Of a stretch of DNA of 34,127 nt, positions 10,842 through 20,808 are shown one piece after another. Numbering within the stretch: position 1 is the stretch's first letter; each line of letters begins with the position of its first letter. Origin of the DNA: an uncultured Clavibacter sp. (GTDB taxonomy: Bacteria; Actinomycetota; Actinomycetes; Nanopelagicales; Nanopelagicaceae); the NCBI GenBank assembly GCA_937883945.1, contig CAKZXY010000015.1, positions 1 to 34,127 on the forward strand, read 5' to 3'. The notes under the pieces were generated by a model, which made no database searches, was not told the origin of the DNA, and saw only the letters and a program-made list of their open reading frames with translations. The position numbers and the translations under genes are program-made.

Positions 10842-10860
10842 TATTCCCCAAGTGTTAAGC

Positions 10861-11538
10861 CTACTGACCTAATTCTGAACGGCGTTTGGCCTCTTCTTGC
10901 CTCCACTTTTGAATTTGGCCATGATTTCCAGAGAGTAAAACCTCGGGAACATTTAGATCTCGCCAAATAGCAGGTTTAGTAAATGTTGGATATTCCAGAG
11001 CGCCAACTTCATTATGTGATTCCTCATCAAGAGATGCAGGATTGCCAATTACTCCAGGAATTAATCGAGTAACTGCCTCAATTATTACTAGCGCTGCTAC
11101 CTCGCCACCATTAACAACATAATCTCCAATTGATATTTCATGAACCCTTACTCCGCTTACACCGCGATAGTAATCACTAACTCTTGTATCAATTCCTTCA
11201 TAACGACCGCAGGCAAATACCAGATGCTTAGCTCCACTTAACTTCTCGGCCTTGTTTTGATTGAACTTTACTCCTGCGGGGGTGAGAATTATCAGATCTA
11301 TCTCGCTATCTTTTTCCAAAATTGAATCAATAGCTAAACCCCATGGCTCTGCCATCATCACCATTCCTGCTCCCCCGCCATAAGGAGTGTCATCAACGCT
11401 ATGGTGATTATCTGTTGTGAAATCTCTTAGATTAATACTTTTAAAATCAATTAAAGATTGGCTCCGCGCTTTACCAATGAGGGATAGCTCAAGAGGCGAG
11501 AAGTATTCTGGGAAGATAGAGATAGCAGTTATCTTCAC
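10861..11538 (-). CDS. trmD: tRNA (guanine37-N1)-methyltransferase
   Basis: MKITAISIFPEYF, DDTPYGGGAGMVMM, CGRYEGIDTRV, SIGDYVVNGGEVAALVIIEAV motifs. Confidence 0.97.
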   Translation of the reverse strand: MKITAISIFPEYFSPLELSLIGKARSQSLIDFKSINLRDFTTDNHHSVDDTPYGGGAGMVMMAEPWGLAIDSILEKDSEIDLIILTPAGVKFNQNKAEKLSGAKHLVFACGRYEGIDTRVSDYYRGVSGVRVHEISIGDYVVNGGEVAALVIIEAVTRLIPGVIGNPASLDEESHNEVGALEYPTFTKPAIWRDLNVPEVLLSGNHGQIQKWRQEEAKRRSELGQ

Positions 11539-12035
11539 AGTAGCTCCTCTAGATTATCAGCAGTAATTATCTTACTTGTGATATCAATATCTGGGGTGAA
11601 GTGCTTAACAAATGGAATCAAGAAGTCTCCTCCTTGATAAGTGATTACTAGCGTGTCTTGAGATGGAAGCTGGAGGACCTCTTTAACCTCGCCCCACTCT
11701 TTGCCGGATCTATCAATTACCTTGCATCCTAGGATTTGAGAGATATGAAAATCATCTTCAGTAACATTTGAATCTGATGGAGTAATTTCGGCAAGAAGTA
11801 AAACGTTTCGAAGTTTTTCAACCGCGCTTCTATCGCTATAACCTTCAAATGAGAGCAGAAGTGTTCCGCTATGAACTTTTGCGCCTATTATCTTTAAGGG
11901 GCCCTTATCTTCTGGATCTGTTTTTAAAATTGATCCAATGGCAAATCTCTCTTCAGGGCTATCGGTTCGAACTTCAATGGTTGCCTCTCCGCGCACTCCA
12001 TGTGCGCGACCGATGCGACCTACAACAAGTAACAA
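11535..12035 (-). CDS. rimM: Ribosome maturation factor RimM
   Basis: VVGRIGRAHGVRGEATIEVRTDSPEERF N-terminus, PRC-barrel C-terminus; 4-bp overlap with trmD. Confidence 0.95.
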   Translation of the reverse strand: MLLVVGRIGRAHGVRGEATIEVRTDSPEERFAIGSILKTDPEDKGPLKIIGAKVHSGTLLLSFEGYSDRSAVEKLRNVLLLAEITPSDSNVTEDDFHISQILGCKVIDRSGKEWGEVKEVLQLPSQDTLVITYQGGDFLIPFVKHFTPDIDITSKIITADNLEELL

Positions 12036-12050
12036 ATTAGCTAAGCGCGA

Positions 12051-12293
12051 TTAACGCGCCTCATCCGCCTCAACAAGATCTACGCGAACGCTTCGTCCAG
12101 CCAGGGCTGAAACCACTGTACGTAGCGCCTTTGCTGTTCGACCATTGCGACCGATTACCTTGCCAATATCTTCAGGGTGAACTCTTACTTCAAGAGTTGT
12201 TCCGCGTCTTCCCTCTTTTTCAGAGATCAGTACCTCTTCAGGGTTATCTACGATTCCCTTAACTAAATGTTCTAGAGCTTCATCAATCATCAT
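12051..12293 (-). CDS. khpA: KH-domain RNA-binding protein (KhpA)
   Basis: 80 aa, VHPEDIGKVIGRNGRTAKALRTVV KH GxxG motif; between rpsP and rimM. Confidence 0.93.
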   Translation of the reverse strand: MMIDEALEHLVKGIVDNPEEVLISEKEGRRGTTLEVRVHPEDIGKVIGRNGRTAKALRTVVSALAGRSVRVDLVEADEAR

Positions 12294-12295
12294 AT

Positions 12296-12865
12296 TTACT
12301 CAGCTGGAGTTTCAGTTGGCGCAGCCTCTGCTACTACTTCTGCAGGAGCATCTGCTACTGGGGCATCAATCGGAGCTGCTTCAGCTACAACTTCAACTGG
12401 GGCCGACTCTACTGCTGCCTCAACGGGAGCTGCTTCAGCTACAACTTCGACTGGAGCGCTCTTTGCCGCAAGTTTCTCAGCAGCGCGCTTCTTCATAGTA
12501 GTTGCGCCATCTGCTGGCTCATTGCTTGCTGCCTTTACTGCCTCTTCATAAGCAACGCGCTTATTTGGGCGAACTGGAAGAGTTTTAAGTGTTCCCTCTT
12601 GGCCAGCAATTCCCTTGAACTTCTGCCAATCACCAGTAACTTTCAAAATAGCCTCTACAGCTGGAGTTGGTTGTGCACCATTTTTTAGCCAATGTTGGGC
12701 GCGATCTGAATCAACTTCAATTAAGGAAGGCTCAGATGCTGGTGAGTATCGACCAATCTCTTCAATCTTTAGACCATTACGAGCTTTACGAGAATCTGCG
12801 ATAACAATTCGGTAGTGCGGGGTGCGAATCTTTCCCAAACGTACCAATCTAATTTTTACGGCCAC
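12296..12865 (-). CDS. rpsP: 30S ribosomal protein S16 with C-terminal Ala/Pro/Val/Glu repeat extension
   Basis: MAVKIRLVRLGKIRTPHYRIVIADSRKARNGLKIEEIGRYSP is canonical S16; low-complexity tail after about aa 115. Confidence 0.97.
   Translation of the reverse strand: MAVKIRLVRLGKIRTPHYRIVIADSRKARNGLKIEEIGRYSPASEPSLIEVDSDRAQHWLKNGAQPTPAVEAILKVTGDWQKFKGIAGQEGTLKTLPVRPNKRVAYEEAVKAASNEPADGATTMKKRAAEKLAAKSAPVEVVAEAAPVEAAVESAPVEVVAEAAPIDAPVADAPAEVVAEAAPTETPAE
12299..12457 (-). repeat. Tandem 54-bp (18-aa) coding repeats in rpsP 3' end
   Basis: Protein copies: APVEVVAEAAPVEAAVES / APVEVVAEAAPIDAPVAD / APAEVVAEAAPTETPAE. At DNA level ggagctgcttcagctacaacttc recurs at 12372 and 12426 (54-bp period). 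Confidence 0.9.
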
Positions 12866-13036
12866 GAAGGCTTTCTCCTTGCATAGTTAATCGAACTTAT
12901 CTTTTCTTCCTTGAGTAGGATGCCAAGTGAAGAGAAAAAAGCTCTTACGTTTATAAGTGCCGGTCAAGAGGTAGAGGGCCCTTGAACAGGAGGCCAATAT
13001 TGCCACGAGCCCGGCATATTTCCCAATTGAGCTTAG

Positions 13037-14491
13037 CTATCGCCCTTCTTGGGCTGCTCGCTTGGCTGGATTTCCAGATCGTGACTTCTTCTTCGGCGCA
13101 CTCTTTGGTGAACTCATTGGAGTAGCAGTTGGCAGGCTCATTCCCCCAGGAAGCGCCATCCCTGCAGGCAATCCACCACCAGATCTCATCTGCTTCATCG
13201 CTTTCTGCGCAGCAGAGAAGCGATCAACTAAAGAATTAACCTCTGTAACGCTTCTGCCGCTACCAAGTGCAATACGTGCTCGTCTTGAACCATTTAATAT
13301 TTTTGGATCACGTCTCTCACCTGGAGTCATCGATTGCACAATAGCTTGTGTTCTAACTAGCTCGTTATCATCGATGCTATCTATCTGCTTCTTCATTGCA
13401 GCAGAGTTAGCGCCGGGTAGCATGCCAAGGAGTTTGGTCATAGAGCCCATCTTCTTCATGGCCCCTAGCTGCTCTAAGAAATCCTCTAAAGTGAAATCTT
13501 GCCCTGAAACAAATTTCTCTTCCAAACGCTTAGCGCTATCTCCATCGAGTGCTCGTTTTGCCTGCTCGGCTAAGGTTGCAATGTCGCCAAGTCCCAAAAT
13601 CCTTGAGGCCATGCGCTCGGGATAGAAGTAATCAAAGTCAGTTAACTTCTCCCCACTTGAGGTAAAGAGAATTGGTTTTCCTGTCACTTCAACAATTGAT
13701 AGCGCAGCTCCAGCTTTCGCATCGCCATCTAGCTTTGTTAATACAACTCCATCAAAACCCACTCCCTCTAAAAAGGCTAGCGAGGTAGTAAGGGCATCTT
13801 GTCCCATCATTGCATCTACTACAAAAAGAATTTCATGAGGATTAATTGCATCCCTAATAGAACTTGCCTGCTGCATTAACTCACTATCAATACCAAGTCT
13901 TCCAGCTGTATCAACAATTACAACATTATGGACTTTATCTATGGCATAGGTAATTGCGCTCTTGGCAACCTTTACTGGATCACCAATTCCATTTCCTGCC
14001 TCTGGCGCAAATATTGGAACTGAAATTGACTCTGCTAAGACTTGCAATTGCGTTACAGCATTAGGTCTCTGAAGATCTGCTGCAACTAATAGTGGAGTAT
14101 TTCCATCCTCTTTTAGAAATCTAGCTAATTTTCCAGCTAGCGTTGTTTTTCCAGATCCTTGAAGACCTGCAAGCATTATTATCGTTGGCCCACTTTTGGC
14201 ATAGCGAATTCTTCGCCCTTGCCCGCCAAGAATTGCAATCAATTCCTGATTGATAATCGAGTAGATCTCCTCAGATTGATTAGTTGATTGTCTAATCTCT
14301 GGAAGTTTTTCAAGGGATCTACTTCTAATCTTTTCTACAAAGCCTTCAGTAACGCTTAGCGCAACATCTGCCTCTAATAAAGCGATACGAAGCTCTTGGC
14401 AGGTGCTCTCAATATCTTCAGGAGTGATTCGCCCTTTTTTTCGCAGAGTTCCAAAGAGATCAGAGAATTTAGAGCTTAAGGAATCGAACAT
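13037..14491 (-). CDS. ffh: Signal recognition particle protein Ffh (SRP54)
   Basis: GLQGSGKTTLAGKLA, DTAGRLGID, TKLDGDAKAGAALS GTPase motifs; C-terminal M domain. Confidence 0.98.
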   Translation of the reverse strand: MFDSLSSKFSDLFGTLRKKGRITPEDIESTCQELRIALLEADVALSVTEGFVEKIRSRSLEKLPEIRQSTNQSEEIYSIINQELIAILGGQGRRIRYAKSGPTIIMLAGLQGSGKTTLAGKLARFLKEDGNTPLLVAADLQRPNAVTQLQVLAESISVPIFAPEAGNGIGDPVKVAKSAITYAIDKVHNVVIVDTAGRLGIDSELMQQASSIRDAINPHEILFVVDAMMGQDALTTSLAFLEGVGFDGVVLTKLDGDAKAGAALSIVEVTGKPILFTSSGEKLTDFDYFYPERMASRILGLGDIATLAEQAKRALDGDSAKRLEEKFVSGQDFTLEDFLEQLGAMKKMGSMTKLLGMLPGANSAAMKKQIDSIDDNELVRTQAIVQSMTPGERRDPKILNGSRRARIALGSGRSVTEVNSLVDRFSAAQKAMKQMRSGGGLPAGMALPGGMSLPTATPMSSPKSAPKKKSRSGNPAKRAAQEGR

Positions 14492-14524
14492 GTCTTTAAG
14501 CCTACATAAAGGCTAGGCAAATAG

Positions 14525-14563
14525 AAAAAAGGTGGATGCGCCCTCGCATATTCCACCTTTTTT
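14525..14563 (-). terminator. Rho-independent terminator downstream of glnB
   Basis: aaaaaaggtgga...tccacctttttt inverted repeat (12 bp) with inner TGCG/CGCA pairing; minus-strand read ends in TTTTTT. The symmetric A/T flanks could also work on + strand. Confidence 0.85.
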
Positions 14564-14593
14564 CAACTATCACTGCCTTGGTGCGGGCAACTA

Positions 14594-16227
<1,634 letters not shown>

Positions 16228-16346
16228 TACTATTTTCTCCGAACCAGGACTGCCAGAGGCAGAATCCGTGAAATAAAGGTGAATATCTCAACTCTGAGAA
16301 TGAGGCGAGTCTGCTTTAGAAGTATTTCCCCTAATGGCTCAGATTG

Positions 16347-16362
16347 ATTTCACCTAGGTGAC
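16347..16362 (-). promoter_or_regulatory. Putative GlnR-like box upstream of amtB-glnB
   Basis: Minus strand reads GTCAC-CTAGGT-GAAAT, fitting the actinobacterial GlnR pattern GTnAC-n6-GaAAc with one mismatch; contains the perfect palindrome TCACCTAGGTGA (16350-16361). Confidence 0.4.
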
Positions 16363-16384
16363 ACTTCTTCGCCCTCTGTTACGG

Positions 16385-17221
16385 CTATGTTAAAAGTTCG
16401 GTGATATACCCATCGCCATCAAAGGGGGCCAGATCATCTATTGCCTCACCAAATCCAACATATTTCAGGGGAACTTGCAAGGCAGCCTCAGTGGCTATCG
16501 CAATACCGCCCTTGGTAGAGCCATCAAGCTTTGTGACCATGAGGCCCGTTAAATTAACGCTAGAGGCAAAGGTCTCTGCCTGCTTGATTCCATTCTGACC
16601 CGTGGTTCCATCTAGCACAAATAGAATCTCATTTACCGGAGTTACCTTCTCAACAACTCTTTGAATCTTGCCCAATTCATCCATCAAGTTGCTCTTGGTA
16701 TGAAGTCTTCCTGCAGTATCAATAATTAGAAAATCAAATCCTTCATCTTTAGCTCTTTTTGCGCCATCAAAGGCTATCGCTGCAGGATCGCTATTGCTTG
16801 ACCCACTTAAAACCTCCACGCCAATTCTCTCGCCCCAAGTTTCAAGCTGGGCAACTGCAGCAGCTCTAAAGGTGTCAGCAGCAACTAATAAAACTTTCTT
16901 ATCCTTCTTTGAATAGTAATTTGCTAGCTTGGCTGCGCTTGTAGTCTTTCCAGTGCCATTGACTCCAACAATTAGAACTACCGTTGGCCCAACATTTGAC
17001 AAGTTAATTGCTCTAGATGATGAGATTAACTTTGATTTCAGTGAGTTAGCGATGGCCGTTGAAAGCTCCTCACTCTTCTCGCGTTTAACTAATTCTAGAA
17101 TCTCTTCAGTTATCTTCACCCCGATATCTGATGAGATGAGAATCTGTCTAAACTGCTCAAGATCTTCAATTGTTGCTTTGGATTTTGAGAATTTACTTAA
17201 GAAAGAGCCAAATAAACCCAT
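16385..17221 (-). CDS. ftsY: Signal recognition particle receptor FtsY (short form)
   Basis: GVNGTGKTTSAAKLA, DTFRAAAVAQLETW, DTAGRLHTKSNLMDEL, TKLDGSTKGG; only 278 aa, no acidic A domain. Confidence 0.97.
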   Translation of the reverse strand: MGLFGSFLSKFSKSKATIEDLEQFRQILISSDIGVKITEEILELVKREKSEELSTAIANSLKSKLISSSRAINLSNVGPTVVLIVGVNGTGKTTSAAKLANYYSKKDKKVLLVAADTFRAAAVAQLETWGERIGVEVLSGSSNSDPAAIAFDGAKRAKDEGFDFLIIDTAGRLHTKSNLMDELGKIQRVVEKVTPVNEILFVLDGTTGQNGIKQAETFASSVNLTGLMVTKLDGSTKGGIAIATEAALQVPLKYVGFGEAIDDLAPFDGDGYITELLT

Positions 17222-17223
17222 AG

Positions 17224-20200
17224 TTAAGCGGGTTCAGTTTCAATCTCGCGAAGACGCTGAGAGATTACTTCTGATACTCCATCACCGCGCATACTTACGC
17301 CATACAAAGTATCGCCAATTTCCATAGTTCGTTTTTGATGAGTGATGATAATTAGCTGAGAAGCCTGTCTTAGCTCTTCCAGTACTGATAGCAGGCGACC
17401 AAGATTTGTATCATCAAGTGCGGCTTCAACCTCATCTAATACATAGAAAGGACTTGGTCTTGCCTTAAATATCGCTACCAGAAGAGCTACTGCAGTCAGT
17501 GAGCGCTCCCCACCAGAGAGAAGCGATAGTCGCTTAATTCTCTTTCCTGGAGGACGAGCTTCAACGTCCACTCCAGAATTGAGTAGATCGCTGGGATCAG
17601 TTAATAGCAGGCGCCCCTCTCCCCCTGGAAAGAGTCGAGCAAATATTTTTTCAAACTCTCGAGCTGTATCCCTAAAGGCTTCTTCAAAAATCTCTTGAAC
17701 CTTGTCATCAACTGATTTGATGATATCTAGCAGGTCCTTCTTTGATTTCTTTAAATCCTCTAATTGATCTGCTAAATATTTCAAGCGCTCTTCAAGGGAT
17801 GAGAACTCCTCAAGTGCTAAAGGATTAATTTTTCCAAGCAGCGCTAGTGATTTCTCAGCCCCAGCCAGACGCTTTTCTTGCTCTTGGCGGATGAAAGGAA
17901 TGAACTCGCCTTGGCTTAAATTTCCTGCATCATCTTCAATAAATGTTGGAACTGGCTTATCTGGGCCGTACTCATTTACAAGAGATGAGCTATCAACTCC
18001 AAATTCCTCCATAGCCTTTATCTCAAGTTGTTCAATTCTTAGCCTCTGCTCAGCTCTTGCTATCTCGTCGCGATGAACACTGGAAGTTAATTGATCAAGT
18101 TCAACGCTTAAATCTCTGATCGCCTGGCGAGTAGAGAGGATTTCACCATCTCTACTAGAGCGAGCAACCTCAAGTCTTTCGCGCTCGCTATTTGCTCTTG
18201 ATATGGATATCTCTATTTGAATTAGCGCTTCATAGGCAGCATCTGCAATTGCTTGAGCAGTAACCGCGCCTCTTGCTCTAGCTGCGCGGCGGGCGATGTT
18301 ATTACTTGCCGCCTGGCGCTCATTTGATGCAGCAAGTTCTAGATCTCTAGCTCGCTGTGAAATCGCTGCAACTCGCTCCTCGATAGTTCGAAGCGCGAGG
18401 CGAGCCTCGACTTCGACTGCTCTTGCTGTAGCAAGAGTTGCCCTTAGATTCTCAACTGCGCTTAACTCAGGTTCGAGCGGCTCACTACTCTTTTCAAACT
18501 CACTTCTAGCAATATCTAGTTCTTTTAGATCGTTACTTAACGCTTGCTTAAGCTCAGTAATTGATTTCTCTAAACGATCAACTTCGCCGCTAGCGCTCTT
18601 TACTCCTTGGCTAGCTGCTGCCATCTGCTCAGCAAGGGCTGCCATGGCAGCGTCTGATTCATTCAATCTAGCTAGCGCTTGATCATAGCTAAGTTGATCA
18701 GTTCTCAATTTTGCTTCAGAAGATGAAATATCAAAATGAATCCGATCACAATCATGGCCATGTCTCTGCAGCTCTATCTCACCTTTTTCAATCATTTCAG
18801 AGATCTCAATTAGTGAGGTGCGCGAAGATGAGCCGCCACTTGCTCTTCCTCGTCCAACCAAATCTCCATCACGAGTGACTGCAATAAGCAAGGGATTATC
18901 AGAGATGATCTGACTTGCTTGATTTAGCGAATCTGCGGCAACTAAACCAGAGAAAAGAGCTGGCAAAATAGAATTTAAGGTAGCTGATGAGACTTTACTG
19001 ACTAGTGGCGTCAATCCATTTGGTATCTCAATAACTGCTCTGGAGTCACCTTCGGAGATAAAGAGTAGCTCAGCACTTCCTGCAGATCTGGACTTCAAAA
19101 AAGTGATAGCAGAGATAACTTGATTTAGATCTTGCAGCACCAATGCATTTGCCAATGACCCTAGGGCATTTGTTACTGCGCTCTGCCAGCCAGGTTCAAC
19201 GGTTAATAGCGATGCTAGGCTGCCACGAATCACGATTCCTTGATCATTTGTTAATAGCGCGCCACTTCCATCTTTATGCAGCGTTGCTTGCCGGAGCGCA
19301 TCAATTTTCGCCTCAGAAGCAGCTCTTGCTCTCTCGGCTAGAGAGAGATCACTTCTTAACTTTTCAAGAGCAGCCTTGCTGCCATTTAGAAGAGTTTTTG
19401 CTTTCTCAAATTCTGCATCAAGGCCGAGTTCTCCTGCATCAAGACCAGCAATTTCACTTTCAAGACGAGCAAATTCAACTTTAGATTCAGAAACTCTTGC
19501 ATGAGCGCCAGTTAGCGCGCTCTCTAGCCTATTTATTTCAGAGCCAGCGCCATCGATTCGAGATTGGAGAGACTTGATATGTCCCTCTTGTCTGGCAGTT
19601 CCCTCTCGATAATCAGCAATTGCTCTCTGGGCTGCTGCTACTCGATCTTCTTCGCCCTTTAAGCGCGCCTCTAATTGAGTAACACTATTACTTGCTGCAA
19701 CTAATTCTGATCGCGCTTTATCAGATGAACCTTGTAGAACAGATTCCTCACCTCTTAAAACTTTTGCCTCCGCCTCTAGCGCTTCAGGATCTCGCCCTGA
19801 TGCTCTAGCTTCCTCTGCCTCCTCAGCTAAAAAGCGTGCACGCTCTGATGCCAAGTTCTGTGTTCCTCTTAACTTTTCTTTCTGAGCAGTTAGGCTGTAA
19901 TAATTATTCTGCGCACTGGCTAACTCTGGTCCTTGAATCGCTGCTATCTGATCTAACTCAATCTCTCTTTTACGTAACTGATCGAGCTCTTGATCAACTT
20001 CACTTCGTCTCTGACGAAGAGCAGTCTCATCAGCAACTTCTAAACTTAGAGTTGAATTAAATGCAATTAAATCATCTGCCAATATTCTTAGTTTGGCATC
20101 TCGCACATCAGCCTGGATCACCGCAGCTTTTTTGGCAACCTCTGCTTGTTTGCCAAGTGGGCGGAGTTGTCTTCTTAACTCATTGGTGAGATCTTGAACT

Positions 20201-20769
20201 CTCGACATATTGCCCTGCATTGAATCTAATTTTCGAAGAGCTTTCTCTTTGCGCTTCCTATGTTTTAAAATTCCAGCAGCTTCTTCAATAAATCCTCTTC
20301 GCTCCTCAGGATTTGCCGTAAGGATGGCATCAAGTTGTCCCTGGCCAACGATTACATGCATCTCACGTCCGATGCCGCTATCGCTTAATAACTCTTGAAT
20401 ATCTAGAAGGCGCGCTGATTCACCATTGATTTGATAATCACTCTGGCCATTTCTAAATAAAGTTCTTGAAATAGTAACTTCGCTAAATTCAATTGGTAGA
20501 GCGCCATCTGCGTTATCAATAGTTACTGATACCTCTGCTCGTCCAAGAGGTGCTCGCCCTGAAGTTCCAGCAAAGATGACATCTTCCATCTTTCCGCCGC
20601 GCAGGCTCTTTGCTCCCTGCTCGCCCATAACCCAAGAAAGAGCATCAACCACATTGCTCTTACCTGAACCATTTGGCCCCACCACGCAGGTGATTCCAGG
20701 CTCGAACTTCAAGGTCGTTGGGGCGGCAAAGGACTTAAAGCCCTTTAGGGTCATGCTCTTTAAATACAC
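17224..20769 (-). CDS. smc: Chromosome segregation protein SMC
   Basis: 1181 aa; GTG start, MYLKSMTLKGFKSFA, GPNGSGKSNVVDALSWVMGEQ Walker A, LSGGERSLTAVALLVAIF signature, YVLDEVEAALDD Walker B. Confidence 0.98.
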   Translation of the reverse strand: MYLKSMTLKGFKSFAAPTTLKFEPGITCVVGPNGSGKSNVVDALSWVMGEQGAKSLRGGKMEDVIFAGTSGRAPLGRAEVSVTIDNADGALPIEFSEVTISRTLFRNGQSDYQINGESARLLDIQELLSDSGIGREMHVIVGQGQLDAILTANPEERRGFIEEAAGILKHRKRKEKALRKLDSMQGNMSRVQDLTNELRRQLRPLGKQAEVAKKAAVIQADVRDAKLRILADDLIAFNSTLSLEVADETALRQRRSEVDQELDQLRKREIELDQIAAIQGPELASAQNNYYSLTAQKEKLRGTQNLASERARFLAEEAEEARASGRDPEALEAEAKVLRGEESVLQGSSDKARSELVAASNSVTQLEARLKGEEDRVAAAQRAIADYREGTARQEGHIKSLQSRIDGAGSEINRLESALTGAHARVSESKVEFARLESEIAGLDAGELGLDAEFEKAKTLLNGSKAALEKLRSDLSLAERARAASEAKIDALRQATLHKDGSGALLTNDQGIVIRGSLASLLTVEPGWQSAVTNALGSLANALVLQDLNQVISAITFLKSRSAGSAELLFISEGDSRAVIEIPNGLTPLVSKVSSATLNSILPALFSGLVAADSLNQASQIISDNPLLIAVTRDGDLVGRGRASGGSSSRTSLIEISEMIEKGEIELQRHGHDCDRIHFDISSSEAKLRTDQLSYDQALARLNESDAAMAALAEQMAAASQGVKSASGEVDRLEKSITELKQALSNDLKELDIARSEFEKSSEPLEPELSAVENLRATLATARAVEVEARLALRTIEERVAAISQRARDLELAASNERQAASNNIARRAARARGAVTAQAIADAAYEALIQIEISISRANSERERLEVARSSRDGEILSTRQAIRDLSVELDQLTSSVHRDEIARAEQRLRIEQLEIKAMEEFGVDSSSLVNEYGPDKPVPTFIEDDAGNLSQGEFIPFIRQEQEKRLAGAEKSLALLGKINPLALEEFSSLEERLKYLADQLEDLKKSKKDLLDIIKSVDDKVQEIFEEAFRDTAREFEKIFARLFPGGEGRLLLTDPSDLLNSGVDVEARPPGKRIKRLSLLSGGERSLTAVALLVAIFKARPSPFYVLDEVEAALDDTNLGRLLSVLEELRQASQLIIITHQKRTMEIGDTLYGVSMRGDGVSEVISQRLREIETEPA

Positions 20770-20808
20770 GGGTAGAACCTATCGGGTGAGCCCGCGCACG
20801 CTCGGGTT

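Noticed and set aside
12316-12498. Leu/Gln-rich plus-strand ORF over the rpsP repeats
   Set aside because: Low-complexity antisense translation of the S16 tail repeats, not an independent gene.
12866-13036. Possible SRP RNA or tRNA in the ffh-rpsP gap
   Set aside because: No 4.5S-type conserved loop (GGTCCGGAAGGAAGCAGCC-like) and no tRNA T-loop/anticodon pattern seen by eye; needs Infernal/tRNAscan to be definitive.
13062-13625. 187-aa plus-strand ORF antisense to ffh
   Set aside because: Fully inside the conserved ffh coding region on the other strand; composition looks like a codon-bias shadow ORF and matches no family I recognise.
19143-19484. 113-aa plus-strand ORF antisense to smc, and other ORFs inside smc (18296-18682, 19836-20060)
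   Set aside because: Shadow ORFs within a well-supported 1181-aa SMC coding sequence.
20770-20808. GC-rich partial hairpin (GAGC/GCTC, CCCG/CGGG) between mutM and smc
   Set aside because: Short competing stems, overlaps the expected smc translation-initiation region, no termination signature.
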